A stretch of 64,000 bases of DNA from JBPOFY01 sp051252415 (GCA_051252415.1 JBPOGA010000006.1:1-64000), one strand, 5' to 3'. Shown: positions 19,801-29,550, counted from the stretch's first letter. Made by a program: numbers and translations. The notes: generated by a model from the letters alone, not told the origin.

Positions 19801-20374
19801 AGATGCACAGATTGATGAGCTTGCGGTCGAAATTGTAGATCAAATAAAGCTTAGAGGTCCTTTTCTTTCTTTATCTGAGTTCATGAATCGTCAGCTAAGC
19901 ACAGATGAGGACCTAGCGCTGGCTGGCACTATTGAATCAGCGTTGATTGAGCTTTCCAAGGCAGTTGGCTCCAATAATCCTTACACGGATATTCAGAGTG
20001 AATTTCCTACTGTCGCAGTTGCTGGGCCTGGTGCGGCTTTTCCGGAAGCAGCCGAAGGCAGTGTTGCATACGGCACTCCTGGTTGGGTTAGGCAGGCAGA
20101 TATAATAAGACCGATTGCTCCGGTTTTATCCGCACGTGATGATACATTTACAGTACGTGCATATGGAGAGGTCCGACATGAACTGACGGGCGAAGTGACA
20201 GCGCGTAAATGGTGCGAGGCGGTCGTGCAAAGGACGGCTGACTATGTCGATGCAGATGCGGATGAAGCCACGATTGCCCCTAGTAATTTAACACTGACCT
20301 CAGAGTTAAATAAGCGTTTCGGTCGCCGTTTCTCGATCATTTCTTTCCGTTGGCTGTCTGCTGATGAAGTTTAA
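16889..20374 (+). CDS. Verru_Chthon cassette protein A-like pseudopilin-type membrane protein (module 2)
   Basis: An 1161-aa paralogue of the protein at 4498-7992, collinear over its whole length. It has the same pilin-like helix (FALVIALSLMAFVLLLLVSI), then LLSLNIAIGKLQETAGLDQRV, a FDDWFVSSVAPD segment, GMFNINSTSETAWAALL, and an ending FRWLSADEV. The only usable start is TTG 16889, because a stop lies in frame at 16859 and no ATG precedes the membrane helix. The middle of the extracytoplasmic part (~residues 330-660) differs most from module 1. The partner gene follows after 14 bases. Function is unknown; a surface or pilus-like assembly role is inferred from the pilin-type N-terminus. Confidence 0.75.
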   Translation: MNSTIQYRSSGKSGGFALVIALSLMAFVLLLLVSITTLVSVEQASSSIHKEQLRAEQAALLSLNIAIGKLQETAGLDQRVTAPAESVAGANGPKQLTGVWRSWEGRDHQADGLPIAPDYDSKLDTGEPAIDSTDAGRFLSWLVSSAYDPANTATFEAEADDAPDLQEATDTIPLVSSNSVGEVDAPYALANEVHVIPTEIDGGGAAMAWWISGENTKALMYETPQAPLDDEAWSHRLASNGRADSEGLGFSDDTELSKMFSRQSMALATNSDYPAGVGLTIAEERFHDLTNYSYGLLTNVANGGWKRDLSLMAEKWHELSSGVDVIDSVFVPGDVFSITPDSRKIASLRLEDNPENAAIYPWVTDNETSMSWNALADFAALYKRVKLNGGKPYFTAHTHLGSDRITIDPILARLHWTFGFAAIQDGAVFQPMLAYKPSVTVWNPYNVAIEAPQVFELGMARYEQSLDYTHFPLKFTFTLGGATSYTPSLGPLLGNRRNGVRRARMSTQLLDSDDQTWRPGESRVFGLSEADITADSGAAARNAVVYMNPGQNTRGAKKRRLNNQAIGSDPNAGMSGPGASSYTVAWDWNENSDGNIDAWCNLKPNRQTRGEGELDVGNNTEVFLRTFSSLADAQAIMTLPDVENVDETLASAFADEAPFLNVLLSLRMPSETSVPTKGYINTKPLVSRSHGMEGDTTFNQSSYEWLFIPSATWDGPGTPESDPMGAPGDDHSGYVGNTFESIGAPTWSIAELPTQPLLSLGELQHFDAAYNNAFAPRVANAIGNSHATPDIDSDEIERVTPSGNGYDHSYVGNHIFFDDWFVSSVAPDVSNYSSVEDRPIEQVYANHLSGTKSLRNYFYKPASLVDAADATSVASAFLADTNAWREIASELKVEGMFNINSTSETAWAALLKNQRNVRVLEIENGGSAPDDWSLDLKTPTDIPASRTTIASDSNSDISSPANKLSEFSTLTDAQIDELAVEIVDQIKLRGPFLSLSEFMNRQLSTDEDLALAGTIESALIELSKAVGSNNPYTDIQSEFPTVAVAGPGAAFPEAAEGSVAYGTPGWVRQADIIRPIAPVLSARDDTFTVRAYGEVRHELTGEVTARKWCEAVVQRTADYVDADADEATIAPSNLTLTSELNKRFGRRFSIISFRWLSADEV

Positions 20375-20388
20375 AATTTTATAATTTA

Positions 20389-21093
20389 ATGATGCATCGC
20401 TTCGATCGGATTTTCTTTTTTGCAGTAGGACTGCTGCTAGCTGGCTCGTCATGTGCCGCGAGAACAGTGCAATTTATGTATTTTAATCAACCCGCGGATG
20501 CGCCAGATTCTGTGTTGATGTATCAAGTGGGCACGGAGCCCATAGAGGTTGCACTTCCTGGGTATAACTTTACCCCATGTTACGATATACCAGCTGGAGA
20601 GCAAATCTTGAGGTTCCTACTCGAGCCACTCGCTGTCGGAGAAGAATTCCCGCAAGGCGCTCCTTTTGTTCGAGTGCCTGAGAAATGGCAGAAGGTGTTG
20701 GTCTTGGCATTTCATGATCCTCAAAACCCTACACTGCCCGTAAAGTTTAGGGCGATTAATGCCAGTCCGAGTAAATTTGATAACGGCAATACGATGTTTA
20801 TCAACTTTAGTCCGAAAGTCATCTTTGGCATGCTAGGTGATAAGAAACTGATTGTTCAGCCTGGTAAGGTAGTCGTCAAAAAGGATTCGTATCCGCTGGA
20901 TGAGGACTATTTTGTCAGCTTAAGGCAAATGAATCCGGACAAGACTGAAAACTATCGTTTCCTGACGAAGATGTTTAGGCACTATCCGGATCAAAGAAAG
21001 ATGGTCTTTATTTACGTTCCCGAAGGAAGTAAGTCCGTTCGCTATTTTGTAACAACCATACGAGAGTATTATGCTGAAGGCGAGGGCGGGTGA
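20389..21093 (+). CDS. Secreted ~240-aa partner of the cassette-A-like protein (module 2)
   Basis: A 234-aa paralogue of the product of 7982-8707, family not recognised. Signal peptide MMHRFDRIFFFAVGLLLAGSSCA; the Cys near its end could allow lipidation but the lipobox is imperfect. Conserved blocks: QPADAPDSVLMYQVG, VPEKWQKVLVLAFHDPQNP, INFSPKVIFGMLGDKKL, and MFRHYPDQRKMVFIYVP. ATG 20389 is chosen. An upstream ATG at 20364, equivalent to the module 1 partner start, runs only six codons before TAA. The gene follows the cassette-A-like gene by 14 bases and surely shares its mRNA. The conserved pairing argues for a joint role, perhaps as periplasmic chaperone or minor component. Confidence 0.7.
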   Translation: MMHRFDRIFFFAVGLLLAGSSCAARTVQFMYFNQPADAPDSVLMYQVGTEPIEVALPGYNFTPCYDIPAGEQILRFLLEPLAVGEEFPQGAPFVRVPEKWQKVLVLAFHDPQNPTLPVKFRAINASPSKFDNGNTMFINFSPKVIFGMLGDKKLIVQPGKVVVKKDSYPLDEDYFVSLRQMNPDKTENYRFLTKMFRHYPDQRKMVFIYVPEGSKSVRYFVTTIREYYAEGEGG

Positions 21094-21382
21094 GCTTGTT
21101 TGGAAGTAAGTCGATCAAACCTCATTCGACTACGATTCGAGATTAGTTGAACTTCGGAACACCCGCTTAGTGTTTGGCCTGATTAAGGATTCTCCTGGAA
21201 CTTGCTATTTGTTTACTTGATTTACTGGTATTCATTTGTGCATCATGTGTATGCGTAATGTAGGAGGTATGTGCATACAGGGTTTACAGGTAGCATATTA
21301 TATGTTATTTTGTGGTTTTAATAGAGTATTAGTGTATACTCCTGACCTTTAAGTAATATTTCCTGATATATACCCTACAGCT
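21094..21382. promoter_or_regulatory. AT-rich leader of the PEP-CTERM gene
   Basis: About 290 bases with no gene. GTATGC at 21249-21254 and GCATAC at 21273-21278 form a short inverted pair. From about 21290 onward the sequence is very AT-rich up to the ATG at 21383 and likely contains the promoter, but no clear -35/-10 pair could be assigned. Confidence 0.35.
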
Positions 21383-22096
21383 ATGCAAAACAAAGTATTT
21401 AAATCATTCGCCACAAGTACGCTGTTATTTTCAGCATTCTCCGTATCATCGTTGAATGCTGCCGCGATCGATCTCGATTTACCTGCCACGGGTAATTACA
21501 CGACAACAATTGTTGCGACATCAGTAACTGACGCCTCTGGCGCCACATTCGATATTTCTTACACGCTCGGTGCGAATGCGATAGGTGCCAATCCATTTGC
21601 GAGGTCTAATAGCACTCAGATTGGCGTCGGGTCAGATACGGATATCAGTGCGCACTACACCACACTTGAGGGGAACGATGGTGAAGGCCTTTCATTTACC
21701 AGCCTCTCGGTCTCTAATTTTGTGGCGAATGGCTCTGGGTACGTTATCGGCGATATCGAGCTGAATTTTCAGAGCTTATTGTTCAATAATGTAGCTAATA
21801 ATCAAGATGGTGTTAATATATCTTTTACTAGCTTTGGAGATGCTGGTGCCGCGAATCAGAATCTTAATGCTGCTAGCACTGGTGGAACTCCGTATACGCT
21901 GGATTTGACAGCTCTAGCTAATTATAGTGCAACAGCCACTGGTCTGTATATTGAGAATGACAATACTTCCTCTAGTAACCGGTGGGCGATTGAAGGTCTC
22001 CAAGCTAACTATGTCATCCCTGAAGCGAGTAGCTTCGCACTGCTTGCTGGCCTCCTTGGCTTGACTAGTGTCATGCTTCGTCGCCGCAAAGCGTAG
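21383..22096 (+). CDS. PEP-CTERM sorting domain protein
   Basis: A 237-aa product. The N-terminal signal peptide ends near SLNA-AAI. The C-terminal 27 residues are a PEP-CTERM sorting signal: VIPEAS motif, hydrophobic helix FALLAGLLGLTSVML, then RRRKA. Such proteins are cut and anchored by an exosortase; none is encoded in this window. The middle is beta-rich and resembles residues ~635-820 of the 957-aa protein at 13611-16484, including a late IEN...SSNRW segment. It is a single gene with its own AT-rich leader and a strong terminator, consistent with high expression of a surface or matrix protein. Confidence 0.85.
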   Translation: MQNKVFKSFATSTLLFSAFSVSSLNAAAIDLDLPATGNYTTTIVATSVTDASGATFDISYTLGANAIGANPFARSNSTQIGVGSDTDISAHYTTLEGNDGEGLSFTSLSVSNFVANGSGYVIGDIELNFQSLLFNNVANNQDGVNISFTSFGDAGAANQNLNAASTGGTPYTLDLTALANYSATATGLYIENDNTSSSNRWAIEGLQANYVIPEASSFALLAGLLGLTSVMLRRRKA

Positions 22097-22121
22097 TCGT
22101 TGATTCCGATCTGACTTTCCG

Positions 22122-22159
22122 AATCTCCAAGTCCTAGAATGGGGCTTGGAGATTTTTTG
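22122..22159 (+). terminator. Rho-independent terminator of the PEP-CTERM gene
   Basis: AATCTCCAAG at 22122-22131 pairs perfectly with CTTGGAGATT at 22145-22154. The stem can extend into the loop through CC/GG, and a T-run follows. It lies 25 bases after the stop codon. Confidence 0.85.
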
Positions 22160-22857
22160 TATTTAGTCAGGTGATATTGTCGGGTTTAAGAACAGGTAAC
22201 TATCGAGACGGACGCGTGGACCTCCGCAGTGTCCAGCGTAGCTCGCAGAGCGAAGACGAGGTCTCGGTGCGCATAGAAGCTTGCTTGAGTCCCTTGCGAA
22301 CTTTCGTGCGAACGGTCGCGACGTAAGGGTAGTTCACGTATGAGCTGCTTAGACACGGTCGACGAACCACCTCCTCGGCTTCGCCGAGACTCCTCCTTAA
22401 CCAAGCATATCCTTCTACATAAGTCTGAGGGGTGTGAAGTTGGCACTAAATAACTCCTTCCCTGCCAAGGGAAGGTGGATCGCGAAGCGAGACGGAAGGG
22501 TTTTCTGTCGAGCTTGATCTGTTTTCCCCATCAATGACTAGCACGACGCCAATAACCACCTCGGCCGGGCAAGCCGACCACTCCTCCTTAAAAAGGAGGA
22601 GAGCTTAAATATGCCTTTAATTGATCATGGTAGCGCAAACAAGAAGAGACAAAGATATGTAGAAGGATATGCTCATCAAGGAGGGGAGTTTTGTAGCATG
22701 CGCTCCCGCAAATAGAAGCTGAACACATTTTGTATAAATATCAGAGGAGGCACTGCATTGTGTAGCGGAATTGCGAAGCAATTTCGACCAGCGGCCAGGA
22801 TCGCAGGATCGCCGAAACGAGTTCCTCGTTCCGCTACTAATTGAGACGATGTCGTCC
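22160..22857. repeat. Gene-free island of palindromic repeats
   Basis: About 700 bases with no supportable gene and many hairpins. An 18-base segment at 22404-22421 (AGCATATCCTTCTACATA) has its exact complement at 22656-22673, each arm flanked by a CCTCCTT/AAGGAGG pair. Between them are CCTTCCCT-GCCA-AGGGAAGG at 22456-22475 and a 9-base stem CTCCTCCTT/AAGGAGGAG at 22581-22601. Phrases such as GCGAAGCGAGACGGAAGG resemble interspersed repeats seen in many bacterial genomes. The stretch may be a nest of REP/MITE-like elements. Confidence 0.6.
22762..22837. repeat. REP-like element with 9-bp terminal inverted repeats
   Basis: GTAGCGGAA at 22762-22770 is exactly complementary to TTCCGCTAC at 22829-22837. 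Inside lie smaller palindromes: ATTGCGAAGCAAT just after the left end and AACGAGTTCCTCGTT just before the right end. The 76-base unit could fold into a multi-branched structure and shares its GTAGCG terminus with repeats at 3947-4243. Confidence 0.55.
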
Positions 22858-23472
22858 CTAACTCTCTGCCTCTTCTTCAGCTTGAGGTGAACGGGCTTTA
22901 ATCCGTTTCATCGCCTCTAGCATAATGGCTTCGCAGCCAATAAATTTATGATCATCAAGCGTTAAACGGCGCTGCTTACCGTCCACTTCATAAATGGCAT
23001 ACGCGATACCTTTATTTTTCCACTTTTTACGATCAATCGCGACAATACTATCAAGTTCAACACGTTCACCTGAGGCACCAGTGACGATTTCACCTTTCGC
23101 TTGAACCGAGCGTGTGTGATTCCAGGCAATCCATACACCATACAAAAATACACCAATCATCATGACCCAGCCAATCGTTCGTTGTTCACTGATCGAACTG
23201 TCAGTCCGTTCTTTAGGGATCTTCTTGATGTGGCCTACTTCCCGAGCATGACGCTGCCAAGCTAGCTCCACAGCAGGGCTCTCTTCGTCCTCTGCTTTAC
23301 CCGACTCGATCAAAGCATCCTTAATCTCAGTATACTCGAGATAGCGCTCCTGTTCACCTGGCCACATGATGTAGCCATCATAAAGAAACCATGCTGCGAT
23401 GCCAAAAATCATGAAAAACATGAATAGCATACGGCGGCGCCATTCTTTAGATATACGTGCTACAACTTCCAT
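22858..23472 (-). CDS. Two-helix membrane protein of unknown function
   Basis: A 204-aa product, not recognised. Residues ~15-35 (LFMFFMIFGIAAWFLYDGYI) and ~100-117 (IGWVMMIGVFLYGVWIAW) are membrane helices enclosing a charged loop of ~65 residues. The C-terminal ~85 residues form a small domain (RVELDSIVAIDRKKWKNKG, VDGKQRRLTLDDHKF) with a strand pattern like a PH-type or bacterial membrane-flanked domain. The tail is acidic. It stands alone between the repeat island and the divergent gnd gene. A verrucomicrobial conserved protein is likely, but no function can be given. Confidence 0.65.
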   Translation of the reverse strand: MEVVARISKEWRRRMLFMFFMIFGIAAWFLYDGYIMWPGEQERYLEYTEIKDALIESGKAEDEESPAVELAWQRHAREVGHIKKIPKERTDSSISEQRTIGWVMMIGVFLYGVWIAWNHTRSVQAKGEIVTGASGERVELDSIVAIDRKKWKNKGIAYAIYEVDGKQRRLTLDDHKFIGCEAIMLEAMKRIKARSPQAEEEAES

Positions 23473-23778
23473 GCGCTCACGGTTGAAAACATTCTTCGCA
23501 ATGACAAATCAATTTATCAGACATCGCAACCAGCGACTTCAAATATGAAGCCCCATAGTTTTCTTATGGTCACAAGCATTTATCTCTAGGAGATTACTCA
23601 TTTACGCAATAATTTATATATTTATGCATTATTCAAATAGGCCAAAAAACAGTATAGTCTATAACTTCAACTCTCCTAATCTAGCGCATGACTATTATTC
23701 ACGGCACTCCACCGAGTCTGACCTTGCGTAAAATCTACTATCAAATTTCCTCTATCCTCTATTTAACCAAGACGAACT
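23473..23778 (+). promoter_or_regulatory. Intergenic region carrying the divergent gnd promoter
   Basis: About 300 AT-rich bases between divergent genes, with no coding signal. TATAGT near 23654 with TTCAAA about 15 bases upstream is a weak promoter candidate for gnd. Confidence 0.3.
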
Positions 23779-25284
<1,506 letters not shown>

Positions 25285-25310
25285 TTCAAACTAGCATTCA
25301 AATTTTCAAA

Positions 25311-25339
25311 AGCCGTTCGGGAAACCGAGCGGCTTTTTT
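25311..25339 (+). terminator. Rho-independent terminator of gnd
   Basis: GCCGTTCGG at 25312-25320, loop GAAA, then CCGAGCGGC at 25325-25333 (one G-T pair) and six T. Confidence 0.93.
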
Positions 25340-25522
25340 GCGTCTACCAACAACCTAAGCACAGCCAGAGCATGTGATTTAATGTTCAAATTTAAGGCTT
25401 ACCCATGATTTGAGTAGAGTAAATTCTCCGCCTTTGCTGTTAATCACTAGTTAAAACGCCCAATCTGACCATTTTGTGCATCCCATAAGGTGTTATTTTT
25501 GCTATAAGTAACGTTATTGTCT

Positions 25523-28087
25523 ATGAAACGCTCGCTTATCCACTTTACTGCTCTGCTCATCGGTTGTTCGACAACTAGTCTATGGGCCCAAGTCGACCTC
25601 AATAGTAACCAGCAAAGCGATATCTGGGAACGTGTCTTTAATGCGCATGATTTACTTCCTGGAGCCGATGCTGATGGAGACGGCCATACCAACGGCGATG
25701 AAGCGATTGTCGGCACCGATCCGTTTGATCCCGCTTCCTTTCTTAAAGTAGATGTCGATGTAACCACAGAAGGCTCGATTAGCCTCAGTTGCCCTGTCCC
25801 GAATCCGAAGCAATACGATATCTACCATCGCGAGAATCTCACTACTGGCGACTGGTCGCTGGTGGAAAGCATTACCACTTACAACCCATTTTCCTTCACG
25901 GAGGAGACTTCTGGCAATCAAGGCTATTACAAAGTAGATGTTAGTGATGCTGACAGCGATGCCGATGGCCTAACTGACTGGGAAGAAATCGAGCTCGGCT
26001 TTGATCCAGATCATGCACACACTAACTTTTACTCCCAAACGGATCTCCAGCGCATCAACTCCGCCATCGTGCAGACTAATGTGCTCACAATACATGCAAT
26101 TGATTCGGAAACTTACGAGAACTGGCCAGATCCTGCTACCTTTGTGATCCGTCGTAGCGGTGGCATCGATCCACTCAGTGTGAGCCTAAGCTACAGCGGA
26201 ACTGCCAGTGGCGCTGACTACACTGGGCCCGGCAACACCATCACCATTCCAATAGGAATGCATGATACCTATATCCAAATCACTCCAATCGACGATGCGA
26301 CCGCTGAAAGCAGTGAAGACCTCACCATCAGTCTGGTCGATGGCGCAGATTACGACCTCGGGAGTTCCTCTAGTGACACAATCACCATTCACGATGCCAG
26401 CTCCGGAGTTTCATCCAAGGAAGCAGGCCGCCTCCTCGCTCAAGCCAGCTTTGGCGCAACTGCCGCAGATATTGCGAGTGTGCAAAGCCTCGGAATTGAG
26501 GGCTGGATCGACGCGCAACTCGCTCTCCCGGCTACCCTACTTCAACCTAAGACCGAAGACATGGAAGCAATCGACGCTGGAGATAGCAGCATCGATTTAT
26601 ACAACCAAAGCAAACTGGTCGGTTGGTGGGAAAACGCGATTCATGCTGACGATCAACTAAGACAACGCGTCGCCTTCGCGCTCAGTGAAATACTCGTGGT
26701 TTCGGATGATGCCAGCGCTATCGAAGGCCAACCCGTTGGAATGTCGAATTACTACGACATCTTCGTTCGAAATGCATTTGGCAGCTACCGTGATATCTTG
26801 GACGAAGTTACCTACCATCCATGCATGGGGCTCTACCTCAGCCACATGACAAATCGCGCACCCGATCCTACGATTGGTCGTTTTCCCGACGAGAACTATG
26901 CCCGAGAAATCATGCAATTGTTCACGATTGGCTTATGGATGCTCAATACGGATGGAACCCGTATTCTAGATCCTCAAGGAGAGCCTATCCCGACTTATAC
27001 AAACTTTGAAATCTCCGAGCTCGCCCGTGTCTTCACTGGCATGAGTTACGGAACCAATGACACATCGATCTGGTGGCACTTTTCCATCTATCCATTCGAA
27101 TCCGCAACTGACCCTTACACCGTCCCTATGCAATTCTGGGAAGGTAGCAGTCAAGATCCTGAAACTGGCGAATGGCAGCCCTATGATATATGGGATGATG
27201 GACAATTGGTTGAAACCACCTTCATGCGAGATCACGGCTCTAAGCAGCTCGTCAATGGCGTCGTTGTTCCCGCGGATCAGCTTGGACCCGAGGATGTTGA
27301 GATCGCACTGGATGGACTCTTTGATCACCCGAATGTCGGCCCATTTATTGCCCGCCGTCTCATCCAACGATTGGTGACCTCAAATCCTAGTCCAGCCTAC
27401 ATAGGAAGAGTCGCTACTGTGTTTAACGACGATGGCACTGGCACACGCGGTAACTTGGGTGCAGTCATTAAAACCATCCTAATGGATAGCGAAGCACGCG
27501 ACTTTTCCCACATGTCTGACCCCACCTATGGTAAACAACGCGAGCCCTACCTTCGCTTAGTCAACTTTGGCCGCAGCTTTGACATATTCTCAACCGCTGG
27601 ACCGCTCATCCCGCTCTGGCACGAAGATGCTTTTCAACAAATGCCCATGAGTGCGCCCTCCGTGTTCAATTTCTTTACTCCAGACTATACACCTCCAGGT
27701 GCCCTACAAGATCAGGGGCTCATCGCTCCCGAATTTCAAATTACTACATCCGTAAGCGCAACGACAGTGCCGAATGATTTCTATTGGTGGACCCACAACC
27801 AGATCTGCAGCTGGTTCGATTGGGTAGGGAACCCATATCCAACTCCCAGCTATCCTGGGAATTACACCCCGCAAGTCGATTTTTCCACTGAGCTTCCTCT
27901 AGCCAGCGATCCCGATGCACTCATAAGTCATTTGGATAACCTACTCACCTACGGTAGCCTCACCCCTGCCCAGCAATCGATTATACATTTAGCAATTCAA
28001 AGACGCCAAGGATGGGCAGACGATGATATCGTCGCACTTGCTGTCTATCTGATCATGACCTCACCCGACTACGTGATACAAAAATAG
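25523..28087 (+). CDS. DUF1800-family exported protein with Calx-beta domain
   Basis: An 854-aa product. The signal peptide ends near SLWA-QVD. Residues ~25-60 and ~145-165 hold Asp-rich calcium-binding (thrombospondin-3-like) repeats such as ADADGDGHTNGDE. Residues ~185-290 match a Calx-beta domain (SYSGTASGADYTG, ITPIDDATAESSEDL). Residues ~295-850 are DUF1800: AGRLLAQASFGATAADI, NYYDIFVRNAFGSYRDIL, PDENYAREIMQLFTIGLWML, PFIARRLIQRLVTSNP. ATG 25523 is preferred to in-frame TTG 25517. The DUF1501 gene follows after 9 bases, the standard partner of DUF1800 across bacteria. Function is not established; the calcium-binding repeats suggest an extracellular location. Confidence 0.9.
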   Translation: MKRSLIHFTALLIGCSTTSLWAQVDLNSNQQSDIWERVFNAHDLLPGADADGDGHTNGDEAIVGTDPFDPASFLKVDVDVTTEGSISLSCPVPNPKQYDIYHRENLTTGDWSLVESITTYNPFSFTEETSGNQGYYKVDVSDADSDADGLTDWEEIELGFDPDHAHTNFYSQTDLQRINSAIVQTNVLTIHAIDSETYENWPDPATFVIRRSGGIDPLSVSLSYSGTASGADYTGPGNTITIPIGMHDTYIQITPIDDATAESSEDLTISLVDGADYDLGSSSSDTITIHDASSGVSSKEAGRLLAQASFGATAADIASVQSLGIEGWIDAQLALPATLLQPKTEDMEAIDAGDSSIDLYNQSKLVGWWENAIHADDQLRQRVAFALSEILVVSDDASAIEGQPVGMSNYYDIFVRNAFGSYRDILDEVTYHPCMGLYLSHMTNRAPDPTIGRFPDENYAREIMQLFTIGLWMLNTDGTRILDPQGEPIPTYTNFEISELARVFTGMSYGTNDTSIWWHFSIYPFESATDPYTVPMQFWEGSSQDPETGEWQPYDIWDDGQLVETTFMRDHGSKQLVNGVVVPADQLGPEDVEIALDGLFDHPNVGPFIARRLIQRLVTSNPSPAYIGRVATVFNDDGTGTRGNLGAVIKTILMDSEARDFSHMSDPTYGKQREPYLRLVNFGRSFDIFSTAGPLIPLWHEDAFQQMPMSAPSVFNFFTPDYTPPGALQDQGLIAPEFQITTSVSATTVPNDFYWWTHNQICSWFDWVGNPYPTPSYPGNYTPQVDFSTELPLASDPDALISHLDNLLTYGSLTPAQQSIIHLAIQRRQGWADDDIVALAVYLIMTSPDYVIQK

Positions 28088-28096
28088 CCTATTCTC

Positions 28097-29545
28097 ATGC
28101 CAAAACGCGCACCCAACATCTCACGTCGAAAATTTCTCGGACAGGCCAGCTGTGCTGGCGTCGGCTCAGCATCACTCTTTTCGACACTCCTTAACCTTCG
28201 CATGGCTAATTCCGCAGCCGCACAAAGCCTACCAGTAATCGATCCATTTGAATACAGAGGCTTGGTCTGCCTCTTCCTAGCGGGCGGTAATGATTCTTAC
28301 AACATGCTCGTCCCTAAAGGAGATACTGAGTACGACGCCTATGCTGCTATCCGATCCGATTTGGCACTGCCCAAAGAAGATCTCTTAACCATCAATGACA
28401 TCGGTGGCCTAGAACTTGGCGTGCATCCCTCAATGCCAGAAGTGCAAAGCCTCTTTGAAAGTCAACGCCTCGCCTTCGTCAGCAACGTTGGTACACTCGT
28501 TGAGCCAACCACACTGAGCGGATACAATAACGGCACCACCCCACTCCCACGTGGACTATTCTCACACTCCGATCAAGTCGAGCAATGGCAGACCTCAATA
28601 CCTGATAGTGCCACTGGATTTGGCTGGGGCGGACGCACTGCTGACCTACTCCATAGTCTCAACGACAATGATAAGATCTCCATGAGCATATCGCTCAACG
28701 GCACCAATGTCTGGCAAAACGGACACGATACCGCGCAATATCAAATCACTAAGAACGGCAGTATCGCGCGCACTTATTATGATTCAGCACCCGGAACAGA
28801 AGACGACTGGAACAGAATGACCGGTGCTGCAATTAAAAGTCAAATCGATCAACAATATTCAAACTTATTTGACCAAACCTTTGCCAACATCAGCCGTGGT
28901 GCAATCGACGCACACGAAAATTTCTCTTCAGCAACTGGTGCTGTGACTACGTTTACATCCACTGTGCATACAGATTCAGGCACGGATACTGCAGACGAAA
29001 TTGCATCAATCAATAGCCTCGCACAATACTTTGAAATGGTGGCTAAAACCATCGCCGCTCAAGGCACATTAGGACTTCGTCGTCAGACTTTCTTTATCAA
29101 TGTAGGTGGCTGGGACCATCATGATGAAGTCATTGATACACAAGCCTCCATGCTTAAAGTCATCAGTCGCTGCTTGGCTTACTTTAATGACTTGATGGTT
29201 GAAATTAGCATGGATGATAAAGTCACGCTATTCACTGCATCTGATTTTGCGCGCACCCTCACTTCAAATGGAAGGGGTTCCGATCACGCATGGGGTGGGA
29301 ATCAAATCGTTATGGGAGGTGCCGTCAAAGGTCAGAAGGTCTACGGAAACTACCCCGATTTGTATAGTGGCAATACGCTAGATACAGGACGTGGTCGACT
29401 CATCCCTACACTTTCAGTCGATGAATATTTTGCAGAACTCGCCGCATGGTTGGGTGTGCAGACAAGCGACTTAACAACAGTTCTGCCAAACTTGGATCGA
29501 TTCTATACGCCTGGTCCAACCGCTCCAGTTGGCTTTTTATTGTAA
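28097..29545 (+). CDS. DUF1501-family protein with Tat signal
   Basis: A 482-aa product. The N-terminus ISRRKFLGQASCAG (Arg10-Arg11) is a twin-arginine export signal. DUF1501 features: LVCLFLAGGNDSYNMLVP near the start of the mature part, LGVHPSMPEV, VGGWDHHDEV in the last third, and SDFARTLTSNGRGSDHAWGG near the end. The family is distantly alkaline phosphatase/sulfatase-like, and the His and Asp clusters could bind metals; no substrate is known. It sits 9 bases after the DUF1800 gene and 5 before a pseudopilin-like gene, clearly one transcription unit. Confidence 0.9.
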   Translation: MPKRAPNISRRKFLGQASCAGVGSASLFSTLLNLRMANSAAAQSLPVIDPFEYRGLVCLFLAGGNDSYNMLVPKGDTEYDAYAAIRSDLALPKEDLLTINDIGGLELGVHPSMPEVQSLFESQRLAFVSNVGTLVEPTTLSGYNNGTTPLPRGLFSHSDQVEQWQTSIPDSATGFGWGGRTADLLHSLNDNDKISMSISLNGTNVWQNGHDTAQYQITKNGSIARTYYDSAPGTEDDWNRMTGAAIKSQIDQQYSNLFDQTFANISRGAIDAHENFSSATGAVTTFTSTVHTDSGTDTADEIASINSLAQYFEMVAKTIAAQGTLGLRRQTFFINVGGWDHHDEVIDTQASMLKVISRCLAYFNDLMVEISMDDKVTLFTASDFARTLTSNGRGSDHAWGGNQIVMGGAVKGQKVYGNYPDLYSGNTLDTGRGRLIPTLSVDEYFAELAAWLGVQTSDLTTVLPNLDRFYTPGPTAPVGFLL

Positions 29546-29550
29546 GATTT

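Noticed and set aside
22160..22857. CRISPR array in the repeat island
   Set aside because: The repeats are inverted and irregular in length and spacing, with no direct repeats of constant size and no cas genes.
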